The translations under genes and the position numbers were made by a program. 64,000 bases of DNA from Thermococcus onnurineus NA1. GTDB lineage: Archaea; Methanobacteriota_B; Thermococci; Thermococcales; Thermococcaceae. Below are positions 8,493 to 16,657 of the stretch, piece after piece. The notes beneath the pieces are model-generated. The model made no database searches, was not told where the DNA came from, and worked only from the letters and a program-made list of their open reading frames with translations. Each line of letters opens with the position of its first letter. Within the stretch, counting starts at the first letter, position 1. The stretch lies in assembly GCF_000018365.1 (NCBI RefSeq), contig NC_011529.1, positions 930,001-994,000 on the forward strand, written 5' to 3'.

Positions 8493-9047
8493 ATGGAAAT
8501 TGAGTACATCGATCTAATCAAACAGTGGCGAAATATTTACAGGTCTGAGATTAAAGAAAAGCCCTCTCAACTTCAGAGAACTGAACTAACCCCCCAGAAT
8601 TACTTCCAAGTTAGAAGACCTTTTTTTGCGAAGCTTTTTCCAGAGGATCCAGAATACGTAAGAACTTTCAGAATGATTTCTTATGGTATGATGGAATATA
8701 GTCCCTCTCTAAGAAGCCTTATTCTGAGAGGTGCGGGATTAAAGCTCGCTAAAAGACTTGTAGAAAGTGGAGAAGTCAAAAGTCTAGATGACCTACCTAA
8801 AGTGTTCTTAAATCAAAAGATAGGGCTTCTTGATATCTTGGAAGAGTCTTTTAATAGGATAAAGCTAAATATCTATGAGTGTATGAGCTGTTACCATACT
8901 GTCCCTATAGGGAGAACTTTATGTGATTTTGAAGCAGGCCTGATCCAAGGTATCATAGAAGAGCTAGTAGGCAGAAACATTACAAGAGAGATATACTGTC
9001 AGGGACTTGGCTACTCTTTCTGTGGCTTTGAGGTAGTATTTGAGTGA
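8493..9047 (+). CDS. corQ: V4R-domain sensor protein, CorQ-like
   Basis: A 184-residue protein whose C-terminal half matches the V4R (4-vinyl reductase) small-molecule-binding domain: YECMSCYHTVPIG near 130, then CDFEAGLIQGIIEEL, and a closing C...G..FC..EV pattern. Five cysteines in this half could bind a metal or a thiol ligand. In Thermococcus onnurineus a V4R protein named CorQ acts with CorR in CO-responsive transcription; this gene has the same domain and sits directly upstream of the CO dehydrogenase cluster. The start at ATG 8493 follows AGGTG. It overlaps or abuts the next gene. Base composition is clearly more AT-rich than genes before 8430. The domain is well supported; the CorQ assignment is by family and context. 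Confidence 0.72.
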   Translation: MEIEYIDLIKQWRNIYRSEIKEKPSQLQRTELTPQNYFQVRRPFFAKLFPEDPEYVRTFRMISYGMMEYSPSLRSLILRGAGLKLAKRLVESGEVKSLDDLPKVFLNQKIGLLDILEESFNRIKLNIYECMSCYHTVPIGRTLCDFEAGLIQGIIEELVGRNITREIYCQGLGYSFCGFEVVFE

Positions 9048-9052
9048 TGGTT

Positions 9053-10156
9053 ATGGGAGTTATAGTTGTACAACCATCAGGAAGGTGTGACGCAACCTGT
9101 GCAAATTGCATTTGGAGAGAAAGGTTAAGTGGAGTAATGCTCCCTGGGGATGTTCTTCCTAGAATAGCCTCTCTTTTAGATGGGTTCAGATTCGATGAAG
9201 GAATATTGATGTGCCCTAACCCGTTTCTTCATCCAAAAATAAAGATTATCTACGATGAGCTGAGGGACATATCAAAAAGGGTGACCGTTTTTATACCCTT
9301 AACTGCCAGTCTCTCCAACCTCAGAGTAGATGTGCTTGCTGATGTGGACATGATCTCTATAATTGTTCCGCCCATGATAGATATTAAAAGAGGGGATACT
9401 CTAATTAGAGCCCTTGAATCGAGAGGTATTGATCACATTGAGGCTTATTTGGTATTTAACTCGAGCTCGGATCCAGGGGAGATCCTTAGGAAAATCGGGG
9501 AGTGCATGAAGCGAGGATTAAGAATAACTGTTGGACCCTCCCTTTTCAGCCCTCCATCCGGAGATATGTTCATTGAATCAATAAGTGCCAGAAAAGATGT
9601 CGAACTTGGCCTGCATTATGGAAGGAAATATCTTTATTCTGCTATGAAAGTGTTCCTAAATGATTATCCCATTACTCTGCTTATGTCCCCCATGGATCCA
9701 TGCAGGCATCTTTATGTTAATCCATATGGCATTATATCAAAGTGTCCAAACTCAAATTTTTCAGTGAGCTACCGGGAGATGACTAGAGAATTACTTCGGA
9801 AGATATTCTTTTCCCCATGTCCCAACAATAAGAATCCGAGTTTTGTACCCAAAGTTGAAATATCCTTTGTTACGTCATCAGGCATAAAAATTCCCGGAGA
9901 TATTATGGAACTCCTTGAACTTATTTCTCAGACCAGATCATTTAGAGCGGCATGTAAGATTATGGGAGTTTCTCCATCAACATACTGGGAAAGGATCAGG
10001 GATATTGAGGAAAAACTCGGGAGAAGATTGATTGTCTCCGTTAAGGGAGGTCGAAAAAAAGGAATAACTGTACTCACTGGAGTTGCCTTGGATCTCCTGA
10101 AAGAATACCAACGGATCCGAGAGAGAGTTTTACTGTCTCTAAATGAAAGGTTCTAA
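9053..10156 (+). CDS. corR: radical-SAM-like / HTH fusion regulator, CorR-like
   Basis: A 367-residue two-part protein. Residues 1-250 look like a radical SAM domain: a CxxxCxxC motif (CDATCANC, residues 12-19) at the end of the first strand, and near 217-233 a DPCRHLYVNPYGIISKC segment like the auxiliary-cluster region of SPASM proteins. Residues 275-345 form a winged helix-turn-helix of LysR/ModE type (RSFRAACKIMGVSPSTYWE, then a beta wing with SVKGGRKKG). The architecture suggests a DNA-binding protein that senses through an iron-sulfur cluster. It is translationally coupled to the V4R gene and precedes cooF. The equivalent T. onnurineus pair CorQ/CorR controls CO genes. Whether it performs radical chemistry or only binds a cluster is unknown. 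Confidence 0.68.
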   Translation: MGVIVVQPSGRCDATCANCIWRERLSGVMLPGDVLPRIASLLDGFRFDEGILMCPNPFLHPKIKIIYDELRDISKRVTVFIPLTASLSNLRVDVLADVDMISIIVPPMIDIKRGDTLIRALESRGIDHIEAYLVFNSSSDPGEILRKIGECMKRGLRITVGPSLFSPPSGDMFIESISARKDVELGLHYGRKYLYSAMKVFLNDYPITLLMSPMDPCRHLYVNPYGIISKCPNSNFSVSYREMTRELLRKIFFSPCPNNKNPSFVPKVEISFVTSSGIKIPGDIMELLELISQTRSFRAACKIMGVSPSTYWERIRDIEEKLGRRLIVSVKGGRKKGITVLTGVALDLLKEYQRIRERVLLSLNERF

Positions 10157-10162
10157 TACGGT

Positions 10163-10222
10163 GGATCGAATAATTTCTTGCGTTTTTATCCGGATCGCCG
10201 AACACGATTCCATCTTAAAATC
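10163..10222 (+). promoter_or_regulatory. cooF promoter with candidate operator
   Basis: The TATA-like TCTTAAAATC is at 10213-10222, about 30-40 bp before the cooF ATG. Just upstream are GGATCG at 10163-10168 and again at 10192-10197 (29 bp apart, close to three helical turns), and CGATTCC at 10205-10211, which forms an imperfect inverted repeat with the second GGATCG. ATCCGGAT at 10188-10195 is a perfect 8-bp palindrome. This is the expected position for an archaeal activator, and the adjacent HTH regulator is the obvious candidate binder. The binding itself is inference. Confidence 0.5.
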
Positions 10223-10253
10223 TTTTTGTTTACATTATACGAGGTGATCAACA

Positions 10254-10892
10254 ATGCCAGCTTTTTCCGGTTCCAACATGGAGAAGCTTACAATTTACAT
10301 AAATCCAGAGAGATGCACGGGGTGCAGGGCCTGCGAAATTGCCTGTGCAGTTGAACATTCAATGAGCAAAAACCTCTTTGGCGCAATTTTTGAAAAACCA
10401 ACCCCCAAACCCCGACTCCAAGTTGTTGTCGCCGACTTCTTTAATGTTCCAATGAGATGCCAGCACTGTGAGGACGCTCCCTGTATGGAGGCCTGCCCAA
10501 CAGGAGCGATCTCAAGGACCAAAGAAGGCTTTGTTGTCCTTAACGCCAACAAGTGCATAGGCTGTCTCATGTGTGTGATGGCCTGTCCATTTGGCCATCC
10601 CAAGTTCGAGCCCGAATACAAGGCTGTGATAAAATGCGACAGTTGTGTTGATAGGGTCAGAGAAGGCAAAGAGCCAGCATGTGTCGAGGCCTGTCCAACT
10701 AGAGCCCTGAAGTTCGGGACTCTCGGCGAAATACTGGAAGAGGTTAGAAAGGAGAAGGCAGAGAGTCTCATATCTGGGCTGAAATCGCAGGGGATGGTCT
10801 ACATGAAGCCCGTCTCCGAGTCAAAGAAGAAAGAGGATCTTGTTAGACCTATGGATCTGTATCTTGCCTATTCAAATGTAGTGTGGTATTGA
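10254..10892 (+). CDS. cooF: CooF-type polyferredoxin, electron carrier of CO dehydrogenase
   Basis: A 212-residue iron-sulfur protein with four cysteine clusters: CTGCRACEIAC, CQHCEDAPCMEACP, CIGCLMCVMACP and CDSC...CVEACP. These would bind four [4Fe-4S] clusters. CooF takes electrons from CooS and passes them to the membrane hydrogenase. The start is ATG 10254 with GAGGTGATCAACA upstream. It is the first gene of the catalytic operon and lies 10 bp before cooS. The family also includes electron-transfer subunits of formate dehydrogenase and DMSO reductase (HycB/DmsB type); position next to cooS decides the name. Confidence 0.92.
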   Translation: MPAFSGSNMEKLTIYINPERCTGCRACEIACAVEHSMSKNLFGAIFEKPTPKPRLQVVVADFFNVPMRCQHCEDAPCMEACPTGAISRTKEGFVVLNANKCIGCLMCVMACPFGHPKFEPEYKAVIKCDSCVDRVREGKEPACVEACPTRALKFGTLGEILEEVRKEKAESLISGLKSQGMVYMKPVSESKKKEDLVRPMDLYLAYSNVVWY

Positions 10893-10902
10893 GGTGGTGA
10901 AA

Positions 10903-12795
10903 ATGGCCGGAAAGAAGGTTCCCTCAAAGCAAGTCTCCATAACTCCAGGTGTTGGAAAGCTTATTGAGAAAGCCGAGGAGGATGGGGTCAAGACTGCCTG
11001 GCACAGATTTTTGGAGCAGCAGCCTCAGTGTGGATTCGGTCTCTTAGGTGTCTGCTGTAAGAACTGTACAATGGGACCATGTAGAATCGATCCGTTTGGG
11101 GTTGGCCCAACTAAGGGAGTTTGTGGTGCGGATGCAGATACAATAGTAGCAAGGAACATTGTAAGAATGATAGCGGCTGGTACTGCCGGTCACAGCGATC
11201 ACTCAAGAGATGTAGTCCATGTATTCAAGGGCATTGCTGAAGGAAAGTTCAAGGACTATAAACTAACAGATGTTGAAAAGCTCAAAGAGCTGGCTAAGAT
11301 TCTGGGTGTCGAAACAGAGGGCAAGAGCGAAAATGAAATTGCATTGGAAGTCGCCCACATTCTTGAGATGGAGTTCGGAAAACAGGATGAGGAGCCAGTA
11401 AGATTACTTGCAGCAACAGCACCAAAGAAGAGGATTAAGGTCTGGGAGAAGCTAGGAGTCTTACCAAGAGCCATCGACAGGGAGATATGTCTCAGTATGC
11501 ACAGAACCCACATAGGCTGTGATGCAGACCCTGCAAGCCTTCTACTGCATGGTGTGAGGACTGCCCTGGCCGACGGCTGGTGCGGCTCAATGATGGCCAC
11601 TTATCTGAGCGACATTCTCTTTGGAACACCAAAGCCGATAAAGTCGCTGGCGAACCTGGGAGTCTTGAAGGAAGACATGGTCAACATAATCGTTCACGGC
11701 CACAACCCGATTCTCTCCATGAAAATAGCAGAGATTGCCCAGAGTGAAGAGATGCAGAAGCTTGCAGAGCAGTACGGAGCAAAGGGAATTAACGTTGCTG
11801 GAATGTGCTGTACCGGAAACGAAGTTCTCTCAAGAATGGGAGTTCAGGTCGCTGGAAACTTCCTAATGCAAGAGCTGGCGATTATAACTGGTGCAGTTGA
11901 GGCCGTGATAGTTGACTACCAGTGCCTAATGCCCTCATTAGTTGATGTCGCTTCATGTTACCACACTAAGATAATAACTACTGAGCCAAAGGCTCGCATT
12001 CCGGGAGCAATACACGTCGAATTTGAACCTGAGAAAGCGGACGAGATCGCCAAAGAGATCATCAAGATTGCAATTGAGAACTATAAGAACAGAGTTCCGG
12101 CAAAAGTCTACATTCCAGAGCACAAGATGGAATTGGTTGCTGGATTTAGTGTCGAGGCAATACTTGAAGCCCTTGGTGGAACACTGGAGCCCCTCATAAA
12201 AGCCCTCCAGGACGGAACAATAAAGGGAATCGTCGGAATCGTTGGATGTAACAATCCAAGGGTCAAGCAGAACTACGGTCACGTCACCTTGGCCAAGGAG
12301 CTCATCAAGAGGGACATCCTGGTTGTTGGAACTGGTTGCTGGGGAATTGCTGCAGCAATGCATGGATTACTAACCCCCGAAGCAGCTGAAATGGCCGGTC
12401 CAGGGCTGAAGGCAGTATGCGAAGCGCTCGGAATTCCACCATGCCTGCACATGGGAAGCTGTGTTGACTGTTCGAGAATCCTGCTGGTCTTGAGTGCCCT
12501 TGCCAATGCTCTGAATGTTGACATTTCAGACTTGCCAGTTGCTGGCTCTGCTCCAGAATGGATGAGCGAGAAGGCAGTGGCAATAGGAACCTACTTCGTT
12601 GCAAGCGGCGTCTTCACGCACTTGGGAGTTATCCCACCAGTCCTTGGAAGCCAGAAGGTTACCAAACTCCTTACGGATGACATCGAGGATCTCCTTGGAG
12701 GGAAGTTCTACGTTGAGACAGATCCAGTGAAAGCGGCAGAAACAATATACAACGTGATAATTGAGAAGAGGAAAAAACTTGGATGGCCCATCTAA
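10903..12795 (+). CDS. cooS: Ni-dependent carbon-monoxide dehydrogenase catalytic subunit CooS
   Basis: A 630-residue anaerobic CODH. The N-terminal cysteine-rich segment CGFGLLGVCCKNCTMGPC (residues 45-62) matches the B- and D-cluster ligands. Later cysteines and histidines in GMCCTGNEVLSRMG, IVGCNNPRVKQ, GTGCWGI and HMGSCVDCSR match the C-cluster [Ni-4Fe-4S] environment. It oxidises CO with water to CO2, releasing two electrons and two protons. The ATG at 10903 follows GAGGTGGTG; upstream GTG codons lie inside that site. There is no ACS/CODH (Cdh) gene nearby, so the role is energy conservation rather than acetyl-CoA synthesis. Confidence 0.96.
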   Translation: MAGKKVPSKQVSITPGVGKLIEKAEEDGVKTAWHRFLEQQPQCGFGLLGVCCKNCTMGPCRIDPFGVGPTKGVCGADADTIVARNIVRMIAAGTAGHSDHSRDVVHVFKGIAEGKFKDYKLTDVEKLKELAKILGVETEGKSENEIALEVAHILEMEFGKQDEEPVRLLAATAPKKRIKVWEKLGVLPRAIDREICLSMHRTHIGCDADPASLLLHGVRTALADGWCGSMMATYLSDILFGTPKPIKSLANLGVLKEDMVNIIVHGHNPILSMKIAEIAQSEEMQKLAEQYGAKGINVAGMCCTGNEVLSRMGVQVAGNFLMQELAIITGAVEAVIVDYQCLMPSLVDVASCYHTKIITTEPKARIPGAIHVEFEPEKADEIAKEIIKIAIENYKNRVPAKVYIPEHKMELVAGFSVEAILEALGGTLEPLIKALQDGTIKGIVGIVGCNNPRVKQNYGHVTLAKELIKRDILVVGTGCWGIAAAMHGLLTPEAAEMAGPGLKAVCEALGIPPCLHMGSCVDCSRILLVLSALANALNVDISDLPVAGSAPEWMSEKAVAIGTYFVASGVFTHLGVIPPVLGSQKVTKLLTDDIEDLLGGKFYVETDPVKAAETIYNVIIEKRKKLGWPI

Positions 12796-12862
12796 TAGTT
12801 TCTATTATTTTAACTTTGAATTTTGTACATTAAACGTACAAACATTGCCGGAGGTGCCAACA

Positions 12863-13672
12863 ATGAAAATACTAGTAGCTGGAAAAGGAGGGGTTGGCAA
12901 GACAACAACAACAGCATTACTCGCCCATATAATCGCCGACAAAGGCTACAATGTACTGACCCTTGATACAGACTCCGTTCCAAACCTTGCTCAAAGCCTT
13001 GGTGTCCCATATGATGAGGCATTAGATATCGTTCCACTCTCGCGGAACGAGGAGCTTGCCCAAGAGAGAACGGGAGCAAAACCTGGTTCCGGTTGGGGGG
13101 TACTGTTCTCCCTCACACCGAAAGTTGACGACTTAGTGGACATGTACGGAATAAGGATAAAACCGAATCTAAGTCTCGTCGTGGTCGGGAGTACAGAACA
13201 GCCAAAGGAAGGCTGTCTGTGTCCGTCGATAGCACTCGCCAAAGCATTCCTGAATCATGTCCTTCTAAGAGAGAAGGACATTGTAATAGTTGATAGTGAG
13301 GCTGGTGCAGAGGTGTTCGGTAGAGGTCTAGCGGAAAAATTCGATGTTATGCTTTGTGTTGCGGAACCAACACTTAAATCGCTCACCATAGCCAAGAAAC
13401 TTCTCAAAATGGGTGAGGAGCTCAACATTTCGAACTTAATGCTCATAATTAACAAAGTACACGATTCCATGGAAGCCGCTAAGCTCTATTCACGTGTCTT
13501 CTCTGACTATCTGGTTCCCTATCACCTGGTGCATTTTGACACGTCCGTAATTAAAGCTGACAATGAAGGTCTGGGTGTCAATTCCATACCAAGAGATTCT
13601 AGGATTTACCGTGATGTTGAATCTCTTGCAAATAAACTTCTGAGCATGAAAAAACGCTCAAAGGTGGTATGA
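12863..13672 (+). CDS. cooC: CooC-type nickel-insertion ATPase
   Basis: A 269-residue MinD/ParA-family P-loop ATPase with the deviant Walker A GKGGVGKTTTT (residues 7-17), the switch DTDSVPNLAQSLG, and the CooC CxC motif GCLCP that binds metal at the dimer interface. CooC matures the C-cluster of CODH by ATP-dependent nickel insertion. The ATG at 12863 follows GAGGTGCCAACA; the open frame extends upstream into the cooS end, but those codons lack a ribosome site. cooS, cooC and cooT are consecutive on the same strand. A 67-bp gap after cooS has an AT-rich stretch but no clear promoter. Confidence 0.93.
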   Translation: MKILVAGKGGVGKTTTTALLAHIIADKGYNVLTLDTDSVPNLAQSLGVPYDEALDIVPLSRNEELAQERTGAKPGSGWGVLFSLTPKVDDLVDMYGIRIKPNLSLVVVGSTEQPKEGCLCPSIALAKAFLNHVLLREKDIVIVDSEAGAEVFGRGLAEKFDVMLCVAEPTLKSLTIAKKLLKMGEELNISNLMLIINKVHDSMEAAKLYSRVFSDYLVPYHLVHFDTSVIKADNEGLGVNSIPRDSRIYRDVESLANKLLSMKKRSKVV

Positions 13673-13867
13673 ATGTGTGAGTCAAAAGCCGTTGTTGTGG
13701 AAAATGGAAAGGAAGAAATCATAATGGAGGACGTGGCGTTTTTGTATTTTAAGGAAGGAAAGCCAGTGATAAGAGACATTCTCGGTAGAGAGATGCTACT
13801 CGAAGACTATGAGCTGGACAGCATTGATTTTCTGAGGCACATCATGAGGTTTAAACTCAGGAGGTGA
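13673..13867 (+). CDS. cooT: CooT-family nickel-binding accessory protein
   Basis: A 64-residue protein beginning MCESKAVVVENGKEE, the characteristic start of CooT proteins in which Cys2 provides the nickel site. The remainder, with an EEIIMEDVAFLYFKEG segment and a C-terminal beta-rich part, fits the small beta fold of that family. CooT is an accessory protein in nickel delivery to CooS. It begins immediately after the cooC stop, so the two are translationally linked. Short proteins of this family are often missed or left hypothetical; the N-terminal motif and the neighbourhood support the call. Confidence 0.78.
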   Translation: MCESKAVVVENGKEEIIMEDVAFLYFKEGKPVIRDILGREMLLEDYELDSIDFLRHIMRFKLRR

Positions 13868-13871
13868 TTCT

Positions 13872-15776
13872 ATGGAGGTAATTTTTCTTTTTATTGTCAT
13901 TATTCTGTCAGTTGCATCTTTCATTGGAGTCTTTTCGAGGAGCGCAATTTTAACGAAGTTAGTAAATGCTCTCTCCGCTCTTGGCTCATTGACAATAGCC
14001 TATGCCGGGATTGTAGGTCTTAAAGAGAGCGTTGAATTAAATATCACTCTGTTACATCTGAAATCGGATTCCATTATCAATGCGTTCTCAACTCTAACAC
14101 TCAAAGTCGACCCGCTGTCAGGCTTTTTCATGATAATACTCGGAATTCTGGGCTTCTGTACATCGGTTTATGGTATTGCATACTTAGACATGTATAAAGG
14201 AGACAAGAGACTATATGCCTTCAACTATCCCCTCTTCCTGCTCTTCATGTTCCTTGTTCTCGTCTCATGGAATCTCTTGTGGTTCGTTGTGTTTTGGGAA
14301 CTGATGACTCTCTTCTCCCAGTTCCTGGTAGCGTTTGAAAGGAACGAGAAGACTCTCATTGCGACCCTCAAGTACTTCTGCATGACTAAAGCCGCAGCAG
14401 ACTTTATGCTGATAGCCATAGTATTGGTACTCATAACAATCTCTGGCGGAGGTGATTACGATATCCTCTCGTCCCAGCTCGTAAACTATTTCCGCTCTCA
14501 TCCTCTGGAGATGTATCTTGTAAGTGCTGGATTCATGATCGGACTTGGTGTCAAGGCCGCCCTTGTGCCGTTCCACGTATGGCTTCCAGACGCATACGTG
14601 GAGGCACCAAGTAACGTCTCGTCATTGCTCAGTGGGGCCATGGAAAAAATGCCAGTGTATATGATGTTCCGCTTTTTCCTGAGTTTCACCCCACTAACCC
14701 CTAATATTGGTCTACTCATAGCACTGTTCGGAACATTAACCCTGTTTTTTGGTACGATGTACGCACTAAAGCAAACAGACTCAAAGCGCCTACTGGCCTA
14801 CCATAGTGTCGGCCAGATAGGTTACGTTGTCTTTGCCCTTGGGGCAGGGATATATCTCCTTTCCAAGGGGTACACCACATTCGGAGCTCTTGCCCTTATG
14901 GCATCCCTATTCCACGCTCTCAACCATGCATTCTTCAAGGGACTGCTCTTCCTAACAGCAGGCTCGATCCTTTATAGAACTGGAAGCAGGGATTTGGACC
15001 ACTTGGGAGGACTAGCGAGATTTATGCCGATAACGGCATTTGCTGCACTGATAGGTTCTCTTTCCATAGCTGGGATGCCACCATTCAACGGCTTTGTTAG
15101 CAAGTGGATGATATACGTTTCAACACTTCCGACTCCGACTCTCGTTTCCCTGTTTGGGGCCCTAGCACTATTCATAAGCGCTGTAACAACCGCATCTTTC
15201 GTTAAGTACTTCACTTCCATCTTTGTAAGACCGCCTGCCAAGGAGATAACGGTCAAAGAAGTCCCAGTATCAATGTGGGCGTCCCAGTTGATTCTCGCAG
15301 TTCTTTGTGTAATTTTTGGTGTTTATCCAGCATTGCCACTGGAAGCAATCTCAAAAGCGGTTGACTCAGTAGGCGTGACCACTCCATCAATCACGGTCTT
15401 TCCCGGTCTCATAGTGTCCGACGGTATTGGAAACATAGCTCCTCTGGCTCTCCTGGTATTCTCCGGAGCTCTGACCGCAGTGTTACTAGCCATTTTCCCA
15501 TACAAAATCAGTCTTCCGGTGTGGACAACTGGCACGAGACGGTCCCTGGCCATGAGGCTTCCAGCGAGCTCATACTATGCCTCCTTTGAGGAAGAATTCG
15601 AGGATGTTTATAGCTGGGGAGAATGGTGTGTATGTACCACGAAAAGACTATGGGACGCCACAAAAGCCGTCTTGTCCAACTTTGAGGAAGTATCCTTCGA
15701 CTTGGACAAGATGATGACTGGAGCTTGGCTAATGCTCCTTATACTCCTTACAATACTCGGGGGTGTTCTGTTATGA
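13872..15776 (+). CDS. hydrogenase membrane subunit, NuoL/MrpA-like proton-translocating antiporter type
   Basis: A 634-residue integral membrane protein with about 14-16 helices. FWELMTLFSQFLVAFE carries the conserved transmembrane Glu, and GVKAALVPFHVWLPDAYVEA the helix-7 Lys and broken-helix motif of the NuoL/M/N and MrpA/D family. NALNHAFFKGLLFLTAG supplies the downstream His and Lys. It corresponds to CooM or HyfB in CO-linked and formate-linked hydrogenases. It would translocate H+ or Na+ as the soluble hydrogenase module evolves H2. GGAGGTGATTCT precedes the ATG at 13872. It overlaps the next gene by four bases. Confidence 0.9.
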   Translation: MEVIFLFIVIILSVASFIGVFSRSAILTKLVNALSALGSLTIAYAGIVGLKESVELNITLLHLKSDSIINAFSTLTLKVDPLSGFFMIILGILGFCTSVYGIAYLDMYKGDKRLYAFNYPLFLLFMFLVLVSWNLLWFVVFWELMTLFSQFLVAFERNEKTLIATLKYFCMTKAAADFMLIAIVLVLITISGGGDYDILSSQLVNYFRSHPLEMYLVSAGFMIGLGVKAALVPFHVWLPDAYVEAPSNVSSLLSGAMEKMPVYMMFRFFLSFTPLTPNIGLLIALFGTLTLFFGTMYALKQTDSKRLLAYHSVGQIGYVVFALGAGIYLLSKGYTTFGALALMASLFHALNHAFFKGLLFLTAGSILYRTGSRDLDHLGGLARFMPITAFAALIGSLSIAGMPPFNGFVSKWMIYVSTLPTPTLVSLFGALALFISAVTTASFVKYFTSIFVRPPAKEITVKEVPVSMWASQLILAVLCVIFGVYPALPLEAISKAVDSVGVTTPSITVFPGLIVSDGIGNIAPLALLVFSGALTAVLLAIFPYKISLPVWTTGTRRSLAMRLPASSYYASFEEEFEDVYSWGEWCVCTTKRLWDATKAVLSNFEEVSFDLDKMMTGAWLMLLILLTILGGVLL

Positions 15777-16654
15777 ATGCAGTTTATGCTGCCCTCAATC
15801 TAATCTTCATAGTACTCTTTGCTCCGTTATTAGACGGAATCGAGAGGAAAGTCAAAGCAAGACTTCAGTCAAGACAAGGGCCGCCGTTAATCCAGACGTG
15901 GCTTGATTTATTAAAGCTCTTCAGAAGGCCAAACGTCAGGCCTAGGGAGTCCGTAAGATGGCTGTTCGAACCAGCACCAGCAATAGCGCTTGTATCTGTA
16001 TTGGCGGCGTCCCTGTTCATCCCATCACTGCTTCCTGGCTCTTTAGACACATGGGGGGATATAATCGCCTTCATATACCTCTCAACGCTCTCAGCCGTCG
16101 CCATAGCTCTCGGAGCGTTCTCAACTGGAAGTCCATATGCCCAAATAGGATCCCACAGAGAAGTTTCAATCATAATGGCAGAGGAATTCTCCTTGGCTTT
16201 TATAGTGGCCGCACTCGCAGCATCCAGTGGAGGTCTCTCGTTCTCGCGACTTTTCCCCCTCCAACTAAAAGTATCTACCATAACAGGTGCTCTGGCATTC
16301 GCAGTTATGGCATACGTCGCGGGAGCCAGAATCCCATTTGACGTCGCTGAAGCCGAACCAGAGATAGTCGAGGGTCCCTTCATAGAGTTCAGCGGGAAAG
16401 GCCTGGGAATGTTAAAGCTCTCAATCTACGTGAAACGGCTACTTCTCACCACGATACTCCTGAACTTCTTCCTACCCCAAGATGGCACAGTGAGAGTACT
16501 AGTCTACGTCATTGGACTAGTCATCATATCAGTTGTTTACGCGTCAATTGAAGCCCACTATGGAAGATTCAGGACTAAAGACGCCGCCAGATTCCTCAAG
16601 CGTTTTGCAATAGTTGGAATCCTAAGTTGGATTTTGGGAGTGGTGGGGTGGTAA
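15773..16654 (+). CDS. hydrogenase membrane-anchor subunit, NuoH-like
   Basis: A 293-residue protein with about eight helices. The second-helix segment ERKVKARLQSRQGPP and the loop FDVAEAEPEIVEGPFIEFSG are hallmark NuoH/EchB/HyfC/CooK motifs; the latter carries the acidic residues that couple cluster reduction to ion movement. It anchors the hydrogenase peripheral arm to the membrane. The start ATG 15773 overlaps the preceding TGA (ATGA arrangement), so the two are translationally coupled. The upstream open frame to 15725 lies inside the previous gene and is not used. Confidence 0.92.
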   Translation: MNAVYAALNLIFIVLFAPLLDGIERKVKARLQSRQGPPLIQTWLDLLKLFRRPNVRPRESVRWLFEPAPAIALVSVLAASLFIPSLLPGSLDTWGDIIAFIYLSTLSAVAIALGAFSTGSPYAQIGSHREVSIIMAEEFSLAFIVAALAASSGGLSFSRLFPLQLKVSTITGALAFAVMAYVAGARIPFDVAEAEPEIVEGPFIEFSGKGLGMLKLSIYVKRLLLTTILLNFFLPQDGTVRVLVYVIGLVIISVVYASIEAHYGRFRTKDAARFLKRFAIVGILSWILGVVGW

Positions 16655-16657
16655 ATT

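Noticed and set aside
8429-8521. N-terminal extension of sfsA to 8521
   Set aside because: It crosses the promoter shared with the V4R gene and does not match the SfsA family start.
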